A stretch of 64,000 bases of DNA from Gnetum montanum (taxonomy: Eukaryota; Streptophyta; Gnetopsida; Gnetales; Gnetaceae), in the NCBI GenBank assembly GCA_015680685.1, contig MNCI01008727.1, positions 70,452-134,451 of the forward strand, in the 5' to 3' direction. The notes under the pieces were generated by a model, which did not search any database, had not been told where the DNA came from, and was given only the letters and a program-made list of their open reading frames with translations. The position numbers were made by a program, and so were the translations under genes. How positions within the stretch are numbered: position 1 is the stretch's first letter; each line of letters starts with the position of its first letter. Below, piece after piece: positions 33,280 through 44,012 of this stretch.

Positions 33280-35395
33280 AGGCAAGATCATCAAAATGAA
33301 CATAGGCTAGAAATAATCAAAGACATCAAAATGAACATAGGCAAGATCATCATAATTAGATGAATAGAAATAGAAATTTTGACTTCAACATGTTTGATGA
33401 TGATGAATTCTTGTTGGCAACTAAGAGCATGACATAGATTACAGAGGTAGTTAAAATACCCCACAGGCATCGAAAGGAAAGTTGCATCAAAAGGCTTAAT
33501 ATGAATAACATCCCTAAATTTTTGGGATTCTATAATTCTGATCCACAGCATCATTTACAAGCCTTCCATGATGCTTGTGTCTTACAAAACATTGAATGTG
33601 GATGGAAAATTCTTAAGATCTTCCTTAATACATTAGTATATAAAGCTGAAGTGTGGTATAGATCGTTGAAACCAAATTCAATCCATCAGTGGTTCAGAGT
33701 GCTCAAATTCTTTAATGAAAAATACCAAATTTATGCGAGGGTGTTCAACCCAAGGAAATGAATCCAAGAATGGAAATAGGAAGAACATGAACCCTTGGAT
33801 ATGACCATAGATAGATACTATTATCTACTATATAGATGTCTGGACCATAGTTTCTCCCAAGAAGAGTAGCTTTTTTACATCATAGATGGGCTTTGTAGTC
33901 AAATGAGAGATACCCCTGGGATGTATGCTCAAGTTTGATTATATGAAATGAGAACCCATTAGATCTAAATGCTAATTGAGTGTGTGAAAAAAGAAGAAGG
34001 AGAGCTATGTAAATGAGAGAATGTTAAGAAACATCACTGGGATCCAACTCTTCAAAAGGAAAGGATCCATATCTATGATAAGGAAAAAGAGGCAACTCTC
34101 AATGAGGTGATTTCACAACAAACCTTGTTAGTATAAAAATCTACCAATGAGCTTGAAGTAAGGTTAGATAAGATGTTGGAATGGATAAATGAGAAAGTCA
34201 CAACTCGCATAGAGGCTATAGAGCAGAAAGTAATGCAAAAGGAATCAAGTGATCACACCAAAAGGAGGGGAAAAAACAAAGAAACAATTAGGAAAACTTA
34301 GCAGAAAAAAGGGGAAATGGCTATAGAAGAAGAGACTATAGACTTAACCACCAAAGAAGTTGATGGATGTGACATCTGCATATATGACCATTCGAAGGGC
34401 TATTTCCTAGTCATGTTACATCTACTTGAGTATTGGACTTTTGCATTGAATCCCAATATTTTACAAAAGTAAATGCCTAGGAACTTACCTTTCTCACAAG
34501 GTAATTATCGATAGTCCAATTACCAATCACACTATCCTAGTGAGACTTCTTAATAGCCTCAACACTATCATCCAATGCAATCACAAAACACATAGTCATG
34601 GGGGAAGCCATCATCAAACCATCACTACCCTTATTGTTAATCGGACCCATTTGAATACTACGTTCAACAACCTATTTCACCAACTACTTCAACTTCCTCT
34701 ACCTCAAATCACTACTACTATTCTCCCAAATATCAACCTGCAACATCTTCTATGAGATCACCACCTCACATCTCTCACCCTTCATCATATCCTCAATATT
34801 CTCATACTTCCCTCTATCACATCTCATAGCCAGCAACACAAGAAGGTCAACACTACAACATCAACAAAAGAATGCAACTTATGCTGCTAACATACATAAA
34901 AATGATAATGCCTATAGATCCCCATCACAATCTTGGAAATGTCCTTTCTTTAGGATGGTTCCCATACATAAGCACAACACTCATGGACCTACTAACTCAT
35001 CCAAGCTAGCACAATGTCAATTAAGAGCACCACCTTTGTTTTCACAACATCCTCTAATCCTACGTAAAGTTCAACATCCATCGTTACTTTAACACTTGAC
35101 AAAAATGATGAATCTAGCATTGTGGAGAGACAAAAGAATCCATGCATTACTAATCATAATAAAGGATGCAGCCATAGGCCAAACATCCACAAAGTTAACA
35201 TAATTTCTATTCTAACCCACTATACATTTCAAAACCAAGTGTGTGAACAACAACCCATCTATACAACCACCACTAAACTAGAAGACACTCAGTGGCTTGA
35301 AAATTAAAGTCTAACATTATTTCACAAATGCATGAAGCTTTCCTACCCACTTATTAATTCTTGTTATGGTCAAAAGCTTAATCGTGGGGGAGATG
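33280..35395 (+). pseudogene. gag: gag of element D, 5'-truncated and decayed
   Basis: The first recognisable part has a short duplicated stretch (CATCAAAATGAACATAGG at 33290 and 33326). The capsid core from 33501 reads MNNIPKFLGFYNSDPQHHLQ, then AFHDACVLQNIE, and later VWYRSLKPNSIHQWFRVLKF, the Ty3-gypsy Retrotrans_gag pattern. A helical segment follows at about 34150 (RLDKMLEWINEKVTTRIEAI). A CCHC-like knuckle with the last Cys lost (GCDICIYDHSKGYF) is at 34366. The tail is rich in S, Y, P and H. The end (35122-35395) has NPCITNHNKGC and NQVCEQQ, and finishes at CGTGGGGGAGATG. One frame carries the core for about 900 nt with only scattered stops. Confidence 0.78.
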
Positions 35396-37049
35396 CCTTG
35401 TCCTAAAATCAAGAATTAATAAGTGTTTTTCATCTTTTTTTTTTTACAATTGTTTATCATTTTCTCATTTCTTGATACAAATTTTTCCCATTCTTTTCAA
35501 CTTTTTCCACATGTTGTTTTCATTTTCTTTGTCAGTAATCTCATTTGTGAATAAAACAAAAATATTTAGCATAATAAGTTGAGGTTTTCTGTATGTTGTC
35601 AAAGTCATAAGGGATTATTTATTTGGATAGTGATGCCAAGTCATCCATCCATCCATCCCATTAATAAGATATTCTTACCATGGTCATAATGATATTCTTT
35701 TTTTTATTATCAAACTAAGAATAAACTCATAATCATTGTACCTAGATAGAAAAGTGAAGAACCAAGTGGGAATGTAAAGGGTGTGACATTAAGGGGATTT
35801 GTGAATTCTCTTTGATTATTTTTGTATGTTCTATCATATTTCTAAGTTTGTAATTATATCCTTGTAAATATAACAAAAATAGAAGTGAGAGTAAAATAAG
35901 TGACACCTAACCATGTCACTAGAAAGACATGTTACCCATGCTTGACAATTGGTGGCTTCTCAAAAATCAAAAAAAGAAAAATAGAAGGGAGTGCCATGAA
36001 TAAACTCTTCCCTTGGACAAAACATCAAGTGATGCTACATCTTGTAATGGTGGTAGTCTTATGTTTGTAAATCCAAGAGATTAAACAATGTGATGTCACT
36101 GAAACCATTGCTTTAACCATGTTAATAATTACATTAACCATTAATAACACACAAGAATTCATAATATTAATGAAAATTTACTTCATGTTCCAATTTCTAC
36201 AATCCTTTCTGAAATCCATCTAATCTCACTATTCGTATGATCTTAATTTGTGGTTTTGTGTGACATAGAGTTATCTTTCCAAATGGGTGGTTTTAACATG
36301 TGTGTTTTCCTCAACAGGTATGCATTGCATTCAACCCCTTTGTTTCCTACAAACATTTTTAGGTGTGGTTATGCAAGGGCATTAAAGACTATAGGAAGCT
36401 TTGGGGAGGACCCACTTATATAACTTTTGTAACTTGTACTTTTTTTATATAATTGCATCATTTTAAACATTCCAAGTGCATAAATGTTAGTTTCAACACA
36501 TTTCCTTACTAGAAAACTTATGCATTCTATATCATGGAACCCTTATCTTACATATTCCAAAGCTTTTGATTTCTACGATTCAATCTTCTAACATTGTCGG
36601 TGCCTAAATATGAATTCTCACTTATTCCAGAACTTTGGACTTTACATGAAACTTTCCAACCAATCATAAAGCTTAATTTTTCATGTTGAATGTCCTCATG
36701 AAGTGTAATTTTAAGAGCCTTGATATTAGGTAGGAGTTGATATCGGCTACCCAATGTCAAGTACCCAATATTGGATCCACAAAAACCTATAAGTAGGGCG
36801 CCATGATGCATCAAAACTCATTCTCATCAATTGAAGTTAGGGAAATTTTGCATTTTTCTCTCTCAACTAAGAGATTTTTTTATCCAACTTCCATATGTGA
36901 TATCTTGCTTCAAGCTGCTTTGATTTACTTGGTTTTTGAACTTATTTGATCTTGGAGTGCTCAATTTAGTCCAAGGAGGAAGGGAATCTTATGCGGAAAA
37001 CTTACAGCAATTTTTCAAAATTTTTTGTCACCTAGAAGGTATTATAAGG
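35396..37049 (+). other. Conserved spacer and aORF leader of element D
   Basis: Non-coding. Shared boxes: GAAAGACATGTTACCCATGC (35922-35941), AAAGGGTGTGACATTAAGGG (35777-35796) and TTTGGGGAGGACCCACTT (36399-36416). The last 260 nt, after the TATA box, would be the 5'UTR of an aORF transcript. Confidence 0.6.
36716..36795 (+). promoter_or_regulatory. Candidate internal promoter for the aORF of element D
   Basis: AGAGCCTTGATATTAGG, then GTTGATATCGG, AATGTCAAGTACCCAATATT and TATAAGTA (36788-36795). The order and wording follow this element's own U3 (GGGCCTTGATATTGG, CGATATCG, AATGTCAAGAATCCAATATT, TATAAATA). The TATA-to-ATG distance is 262 nt. Confidence 0.6.
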
Positions 37050-39760
37050 ATGGCCCCAAAAAGAGAAGGACAAGAAGGACCTTTTTAGGGTTCAAGAAAA
37101 TGCGAGGTGGTAGAGGTCAATTAGAAGAATAAGGCCCACTAGCCACACATGAAGAATACAAGGCCTAATCATTTAGCATTCATCAAGAGGCCTCTATTAC
37201 AGGATAGTAGATTTAGGTAGAGGTTGCAAGACCAAAGGCTCAAGTGTAGGGACAACGCCTCATGTTATCCTAAGAATTCCTTCAAGCCATCTAGGAGTGA
37301 TTTTTGTTGACCACTGTCATCATGGAAATGAACTTTGGGCGATTTATGGAATTTGTCCCTAAGGTGGTTCGAACTCAGCTTCAAACATTGCCTCTATGGA
37401 ACAACCTTTCTAAAAGTGAGGAATGGTACCTTAGTGAGATGTACCAATTTTGGCATAATAAAGAGGAGAGTACCATCATCAACATTGGTGGAGTCTCTAT
37501 ATCTTTTTTAGTTAAGGCCATTATAGAGGCTCTAAACATACCCAATGTGGGGGATAAGATAGCACATATGTTCAAAAGGTTTGATGTAGAAACAAGGAAG
37601 CCATTGTTGAAATAGACATATAACAAAGAAGATAAAATATATAATGAGGTTAATATGGATGAGAGAATTTATTTCAACATTAAAACATACCGTCTCTTCC
37701 TACTAAAGTGCTTAACTAGATATTAACCTACCTAGCTAGAGGAAGTGCAATCTTGATGAACAAATAAAATTGTACTTCATAGAGATTCAACAACAGTTTG
37801 AGAAAAGAAAGGTAGGGAAGATAGCACTTCAATTCACTTACTTAATCAACAAGCTATGCAAGCATGCTAGAATCCTGGGTTACACCAATGATGTTCCCAA
37901 GAGGGCCCAAAATGCTTCATTCTCTAAGTTTCTCAAACTAGTAGCACCATGGAAAGAACTTAATGAAAAGAAAAAATACGAACTAGAAAAGGACTAAGAA
38001 CAAGAGCCAGAACAAGAACTAAAGCAATGGTGAGAGCTACAAATTCCACTACCATTTCCATAGGATTATAGGCTTACAATGAACCATCTACAGCAAATTA
38101 CTAAAAATCTTAATTAGGGAAGTAGGGATGAATCCAACCTCTTTTGAGTCATTGATGCTATCATTTAGCCTATAGTTTCTTCTGATCCATGAATGGGATA
38201 AATCTCTTTGCAATTAAGAAGAGAAGCCCAATGGTCACAATAGATCTCTAGGAATTCTGCATCTTTTCAAGTGGTTCTTGAAATTGAAGAAGGTGCTATA
38301 GTTATGATCATCCAGCACCAAGATGCAGTAGGCATAACAGAAGTAATAAAGGACAATATTAAAGAATCCTTCAATGTACTTATTGTGTCCTTGGTAGACT
38401 TAACTAGAACTAGAGATGTACAAATGTTAGCTAGGACTTTGATAACTCCTGCAGCTCATGAGAACATGCTTGATAGATTGCTACAGACTAGGCAAGCCAT
38501 GACAACCCTCTTTAACATCCCCAATGACATCAGTATAGTGTAATTCGACCTCATAGCCACCAAGGAAAAACTAGTTATGATAGATACCAAGGAAAAGCAT
38601 GTAGAAGTAGAGGTACACTAATCAAAATAAGAGCTAATTACCCTAAGAGCTAAAAGAAGGGATCCTTTCCAATTCATTGTTCTTAACCAGGTAGAGCAAT
38701 TTCAAACAAAGTAGCTGGGCCAATTGATTGAGAAAAAAAAAGTGGCTGAGCAAGAAAGGAGAAAGTAGTTTGGATTGCCTTAGTCATTAAAGCCCAAGTA
38801 TGTGCTCATGTGAAGGCATTGATCACTACATAGGAAGAAAATAAGTAGCTTGTTGCTGACAATGCAGAATTTACCACCATTGAGAAGTAGAAAAAAAATT
38901 TAGAGGAGAGCATCCACCATTTGAGGAAGCAACTGGTGAGGGTTAACTAAGACATAAGTAGATTATCTAGAGAGAACTAAATCCTCTCATTGGAGGAGGT
39001 ATGTGCCATACACCAGAAGTTTGTAATTGAGATAAGCATGTGATAGAATGAGTCCTAGTAGCATGAGAAATTAAAAGAGCATTTCCAAGACCATATTGAC
39101 ATGTATAAGCAAATAAATAGGAAAATCCATATGGTAAAGGTTTGCATTAGTTCCATGTTAGCATAGAATCCTAACTAGCAGTCCATCTTGGATAGCTATG
39201 CCATGGTCCATCAAGCGGAAGTGAAAAGTAAGGACTTGCAAATTGAAGATTTGAAGATGTACATGGTGTTAGCTAATATTTGTTATGCCAACCTAGCCAT
39301 GTTAACAACAGGTCAACCTAAAAATGAATTAGAATATCAAGTAGTAGCCACTTATGCTTTATACAAGAAGGAGTTTGTTGATAGAAAAGATGTTTTACAA
39401 AAACTTCACATGGCAAACTTAGAACTGGAAACAATTAAGGGTTGCTACCATGGATAAAGAGATGTAGCTTCATACCTGACCAAGAGATTAATAGATTATC
39501 ATGAATTGAGACAAAAGGCTAGGATTTTTGAGGAGGAATGAAGGTAGTTCATGGTGTGAAAGTGAATCAAATGTTCCCATAGCTACCATGTTCATGGAAG
39601 GTACCAGTTCTAATACATTGGATCATCAGCTTGGACGGTGCATGACTTGAGAATGGAGGAAGACAAGTTGCAGGTGCTCCTAAATCATTACAAATTCCAG
39701 AAGCCTGATGACAAAGGAAAGAAACCAATGGAAGAGCTACTAACTTCGGGAACTACATAG
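37050..39760 (+). pseudogene. aORF of element D, decayed, no upstream intron
   Basis: The ATG at 37050 opens MAPKREGQEGP. It directly follows GGTATTATAAGG, which aligns with the exon side of the intron in A and F. From 37304: MNFGRFMEFVPKVV, YLSEMYQFWHNKEE and IINIGGVSISFLVKAIIEAL then NIPNVG, the N-terminal domain. From 38271: IKESFNVLIVSLVDL and LDRLLQTRQAMTTLFNIPND. From 38860 to 39540 it is E/K/Q/L-rich with heptads (EVKSKDLQIEDLKMYMVLAN). The ending PMEELLTSGTT then stop (39758-39760) corresponds to the ends in A and F. In-frame stops such as TAG at conserved Trp and Gln positions, and a few indels, disable it. The function is unknown. Confidence 0.7.
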
Positions 39761-39947
39761 CTTCCCCAATTTTCTTATTTTATCATGTAGTGTCCTTTTT
39801 CTATAAAACACCACTATGACATGAAAGAGTCAATTTGTATGTCTGTCAAAGTTAGTCAATAATCTCATACCTTTCTAATATTTTGTAAATAACTTGTTCC
39901 TTATTTTGTATAACTCAAGGAAAAGTTTTCATTTAGTCGTGGTGCTA
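39761..39947 (+). other. 3' non-coding end and polypurine tract of element D
   Basis: It ends AACTCAAGGAAAAGTTTTC, then TTTAGTCGTGGTGCTA, a decayed form of the TAGTCATGGGGGTA tract, just before the 3' LTR. Confidence 0.7.
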
Positions 39948-40815
39948 TGATGAGTCATATTTTGGTAGGGCCTTGATATTGGAGCCACGTTATTGGGTAT
40001 TCGATATCGAGGCACAACCTCTAATTTCAAGGATCTAATATTACCCCTTCCATGCTAGCCTATAAATACCACACTTGGGTGCATGATTTGGACATATATT
40101 TTAAGAGATTTTAGAGGTAGATATAGAGAATTTTTATTAGTTTTTTTCCAATGCATGTCTATAGTGTGATGTTAAGTGATTGTATGACATCACTATTCAA
40201 GTGCAATGTACTTGGACATGTTACATGTTCATGAATAAAGATCAAGATTAATTCCATCATTGCAACATCCACTTAGCTTTATTATTGTTAATTACCTAAA
40301 TGCTTACTGTTTTTCTTAGTTAATGTTTATATTTTATTGTTCTTTATCATTTTTATCATTAAGAAAAATGGATATGACTAATCGCAACCACTTAAGTGTA
40401 ATTACTAGGTAACCCAATAGTTTTATCATTAGGTACGCCCAATAACAGTATGCTTGGTAATCCCAATGGTAGTTGTATGAAGTCCAAGGCATGCACGGAA
40501 GGTTAGGAATAGATACTCATGGCATGTAGGCTAGTTCAGACTTTGCTTTCCCTTGTTAATTAGATTAAATAATTAATTTTCTTATTATCATTAGGAGTAA
40601 CATAAGGCTATAATAACATCAATTATCATATGCCTCACTTTGGACTAAACCATACATGAAAAAATTACCACTAGTCCAAGTGGAAAGATAGCAAAGTGTG
40701 ATCAAGACATAATGATCTAGATGCCACAACTACTCCCATTCATAGAATTTGATTAGATCATGTGTGAATGCTTGTGATTCATATGGATAAGTATAGGGGT
40801 ATTCACTACTCATGA
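39948..40815 (+). repeat. 3' LTR of element D
   Basis: 868 bp, TGATGAGTCATATTTTGG to ACTACTCATGA. The TATA box is TATAAATA (40061-40068). Confidence 0.92.
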
Positions 40816-41745
40816 GATGTCAAAATGAAGACTACATGGTCAAGATGAGATCATGAATGAAAATAGCATCTACAAGTCAAACTAAGGACTTTTAAAGATT
40901 GCAAGATGTCAAATTGACAAGGGAATTCCTTAGACTCCAAACTACAAAAGTGAGGTAGATATCTTCAAAAAATAGTAGATGTGTATCTTAAACAATAGAC
41001 ATCTACATATAGACACCTCCTTTTTCAAGTAGATGTCTCTTCTACTTTGAGGGCTATCTCAAGTAGACATCTAAACTTTGAAGTATACATCTATACTAAC
41101 CATTTGATAGCCATTGCACAAATTTTGAGAAGTATTCAAAAACTCTAAGGTTATAAGATAATACAAAAATCTTGGAAATTGCAAGCTCTATTCACATAAA
41201 GACTTATCATTGGCTATTCTAAGTAATTTTGTTTTCTCTTCATTGTAACATCATTTGTTTATTGTGATTGTACTAACCCTCAAGTATAAGGATCTTTAAT
41301 TACACTCTTTCCTTATTTCTTTCTCTTTTTTCTTGTAGCCCTACGAGGTTGATGTGCTTCTTGTGAGATGACATCTTTGTTGAGCTTGTTGGGATCTTGT
41401 AGGATTGAGTGGTTTTGTGAAATTAACCCACACTAATGTGGAACTTAATTTTGTAAAAGTTATGGGATCCTATAAACCATATTTTGCACTTGTCAAGACC
41501 TTGCAAGGTTGAGTGGTTTCGCAACAATGAAACACTCCAAAGCAAAGCTCAAAGCTTGTATAGGGCATGGTTCCTTTCAAACAACATTTTGGAGAAACAA
41601 ATTTTATAGGTGTGCACGAATTCTACCCTTCGAATGTGGATGTATCCAAAATTGTAAACCATGTAAAATTGACCTATTTTTTTGGTTGGAGCAATTTTGA
41701 ATTTGGAAACTTATTCAACCCCTCCTTCTAAGTTCTTGATCTTCA
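40816..41745 (+). repeat. 3' LTR of element G, right piece
   Basis: Continues the copia LTR after element D: GATGTCAAAATGAAG matches GATCTTGAAATGAAG in the 5' LTR. It ends TTCTTGATCTTCA. It keeps about 360 bp (41300-41680) missing from the 5' LTR. The 63-codon ORF inside it is chance. Confidence 0.85.
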
Positions 41746-41851
41746 TAATAATCACTTGGATAACTTTAGATCTATAGTAATGTATAAATATCCTATTAAT
41801 TCTAAGGTAGTATTGAACTCTTTTAATCCTTCAAAAAATTGCTAACCTCTC

Positions 41852-41897
41852 TGATGAATCATCATCATTGGGTTGTGTTGAAAAATATTCGTCAATG
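41852..41897 (+). repeat. 5' LTR stub of element E
   Basis: TGATGAATCATCATCATTGG matches the start of the 3' LTR at 57674. The match fades after about 30-45 bp and gag-leader sequence follows, so nearly the whole LTR and the PBS were deleted. Confidence 0.8.
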
Positions 41898-44012
41898 TGA
41901 AAGATAGAGCTCCACTTGAGGATCAATATGAAAGACATCAAAGTAAGCATAGATGAGACCATTACTATTAGAAAAATAATCATAAATATTATCACCATGA
42001 CATGTATGATAAAGATGAACCCTTGTTGGCTACCAGGAGTATGATACAAATCATAGAGATAGTTAGAATATCCCATAGGCATCAAAGGAAATGTTGCATC
42101 AAGAAACTTAACATGAATAACATTCCTAAATTTGAGGAAGGCTATAATTCTAATCCACAACATCATTTACAAGCCTTCCATGATGCCTACACCTTGCAAA
42201 ATATCGAAAGTAAGTGGCAAAAGCTTAAGCTTTTTCCTAAGATACTAATAGGAAAAACTAAAAGATAGCATAAATTATGGTATTAGATTCAATCCACTAG
42301 TCCTTCACAATGCTTGAGCTCTTTAATGAAAAATACCAAACTTATGGAAGAGTGTCCAATCTAAGAAAACAAATCCAAGGGTGGAAGTAAAAAAATCATG
42401 AATCCTTAGATGTGGCCTTAGACATATACTATTCTCTACTACATAGATGTTAAGGTCATGGTTTTTCTCAAAAAGAGTAGCTTCTCCACATCATAGATGG
42501 ACTTCATAACAAAATAAAGGAGACCCTTGGGATCTATGCTAAAGGATGATTATTAAAATTAAGAGCCCATGAAACACAAAGGCTAGTCAAATAGGTGGCA
42601 AGAGAACAAGGAGAAGTATGTAAAAGGGAGAATGTAGAGCAATATAAGTGGAATCCAACTCTTCAAAAGAAGGAGGTTCATATTTATGATTAGAAAAAAG
42701 AGGCAGCTCTTGATGAGTCAATTTCACAACAAACCTTGCCAATACAAAAGTCTATTGCTGAGCTTGTAGAAAGGATATATAAGATGTGGGAATTAATGAA
42801 TGAAAAATTTACAGCCTACTTGGGAACAATAGCAGAGAGGGTAACACAAAAAGGATCAAGTGAGAAAATCAAGAAGAGGAAAAAGAATAATGAAACAGGT
42901 AGGAACACTTATTGGAAAAAAGGGGAAACAGCTATAGTAGAAGGGGCTATAGACTTAAATATAGAAGATGATGGTGGATGTAACATCTACCAATATGAAC
43001 ATCCAAAGGACTGTTAGTAAGTTATGTTACATCTACAAGAGTTTGGAGCTTTTTCTTTGAATTCCAAGTTCATACAAAAGCAAATTCTTAGGAAATTAAC
43101 TTACTCACAAGGTAATTACAAATAGTCCTACAACCAACTCTACTATCCAAGTGGAACTTCTTATCAACCTCAAAGCTACTACCAACCATAGTGGTAAAAC
43201 CCATAGTTATAGGGAATAGCATCAATAGACTAGCAATACTCTTATTGCTAGCCAAACCTGTATAGATACTATGTTTAACAACATGTTTCTTCAAATGGTT
43301 CTACTTCCTCTATGTTGAATCACTACTACCACTCTCTTGAATATCATCAACTTGCCACATCTCCTATGGGATCACCATCTCATACCTCTTATCCTCCGTT
43401 ACCTCCTCAATATTCTCATACTTTCCTCTAATATATGTCATCTCCAAAAACACAGGAAGGATTAGAACCACACCCTCAATGGAAGAATGTCACTTGTGCT
43501 ATGAATAGATAGGTAAATGATAATATCAGTATATCTCAAATAAAGTTGTGAAAGCTTCCTTTCTTTAGGATAGTTCCCACACATGTAAAAAAAACTCATA
43601 GACCTACTAGCTTATCAAAACTAGCATAAGTCCATTCTTGTGCAACATCCTTTCTAGAAAAATAATGTCTTATAATCATACGCAAAATCCAACAACCATC
43701 ACCACTTCAACACAAAATGTAAAAGATGAACCTATCATTGTGGAGAGATAGAAAGGCCCATGCATTACTAATAATGATAAAGGCTGTAGTTTTAAGCCAA
43801 TAGTAGAAAGAGTTAAAACGATCCTATACCAATCAACAACAAACTTAGGAGACAAGTGTGTGTGCCAAACCAAGTCTACATAGTAGCCACTAAACCAAAA
43901 GACACCAGATGGCTCAAAAATGTGAATACAAAATAGTTTAGATAATGCATGGAAACATCCAATCCACATATTAGTTCTTATCTCACCCATGAGCTTAGTC
44001 ATGGGGAATATG
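41898..44012 (+). pseudogene. gag: gag of element E, decayed
   Basis: From 42002: MYDKDEPLLATRSMIQIIEI and ISHRHQRK, then MNNIPKFEEGYNSNPQHHLQ (42113) and AFHDAYTLQNIE, the capsid core. At 42736: IAELVERIYKMWELMNEKF, the helical segment. A degenerate knuckle at 42970 (GGCNIYQYEHPKDC) has Cys-to-Tyr. The P/S/Y/H-rich tail runs 43100-43500, and the end (43750-44012) has GPCITNNDKGC and finishes at TTAGTCATGGGGA. There are multiple stops and frame changes. Confidence 0.75.

Larger units (their letters stand above)
32463..40815 (+). mobile_element. Element D: pol-less LTR retrotransposon with gag and intronless aORF
   Basis: 8.35 kb, inserted in the 3' LTR of element G, with duplication GATGC (32458-32462) / GATGT (40816-40820). 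The 5' LTR lacks its last 60-80 bp, and the PBS and the first part of gag are deleted. Order: LTR, gag, spacer, internal promoter, aORF, PPT, LTR. It has no polymerase. It is the only family member here lacking the intron upstream of the aORF. Confidence 0.9.
27255..41745 (+). mobile_element. Element G: Ty1-copia-type retrotransposon with gag and an extra ORF, no pol
   Basis: 5' LTR 27255-27967, initiator-Met-tRNA-type PBS, copia gag, an ORF with a plant-transposon-protein-like domain, PPT (AAAAAGGAGGATA), and a 3' LTR split by element D (32321-32462 and 40816-41745). No integrase, RT or RNase H of copia type was found between gag and the PPT. The flanks GAATC and TAATA do not form a clear target duplication. 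It must be older than element D. Confidence 0.75.

Noticed and set aside
37050-39760. aORF as an env-like gene
   Set aside because: No signal peptide, membrane helix or cleavage motif is visible; the coiled coil alone is not enough.
27250-41750. Target duplication GAATC / TAATA for element G
   Set aside because: Only three of five bases agree, so it is not distinguishable from chance.
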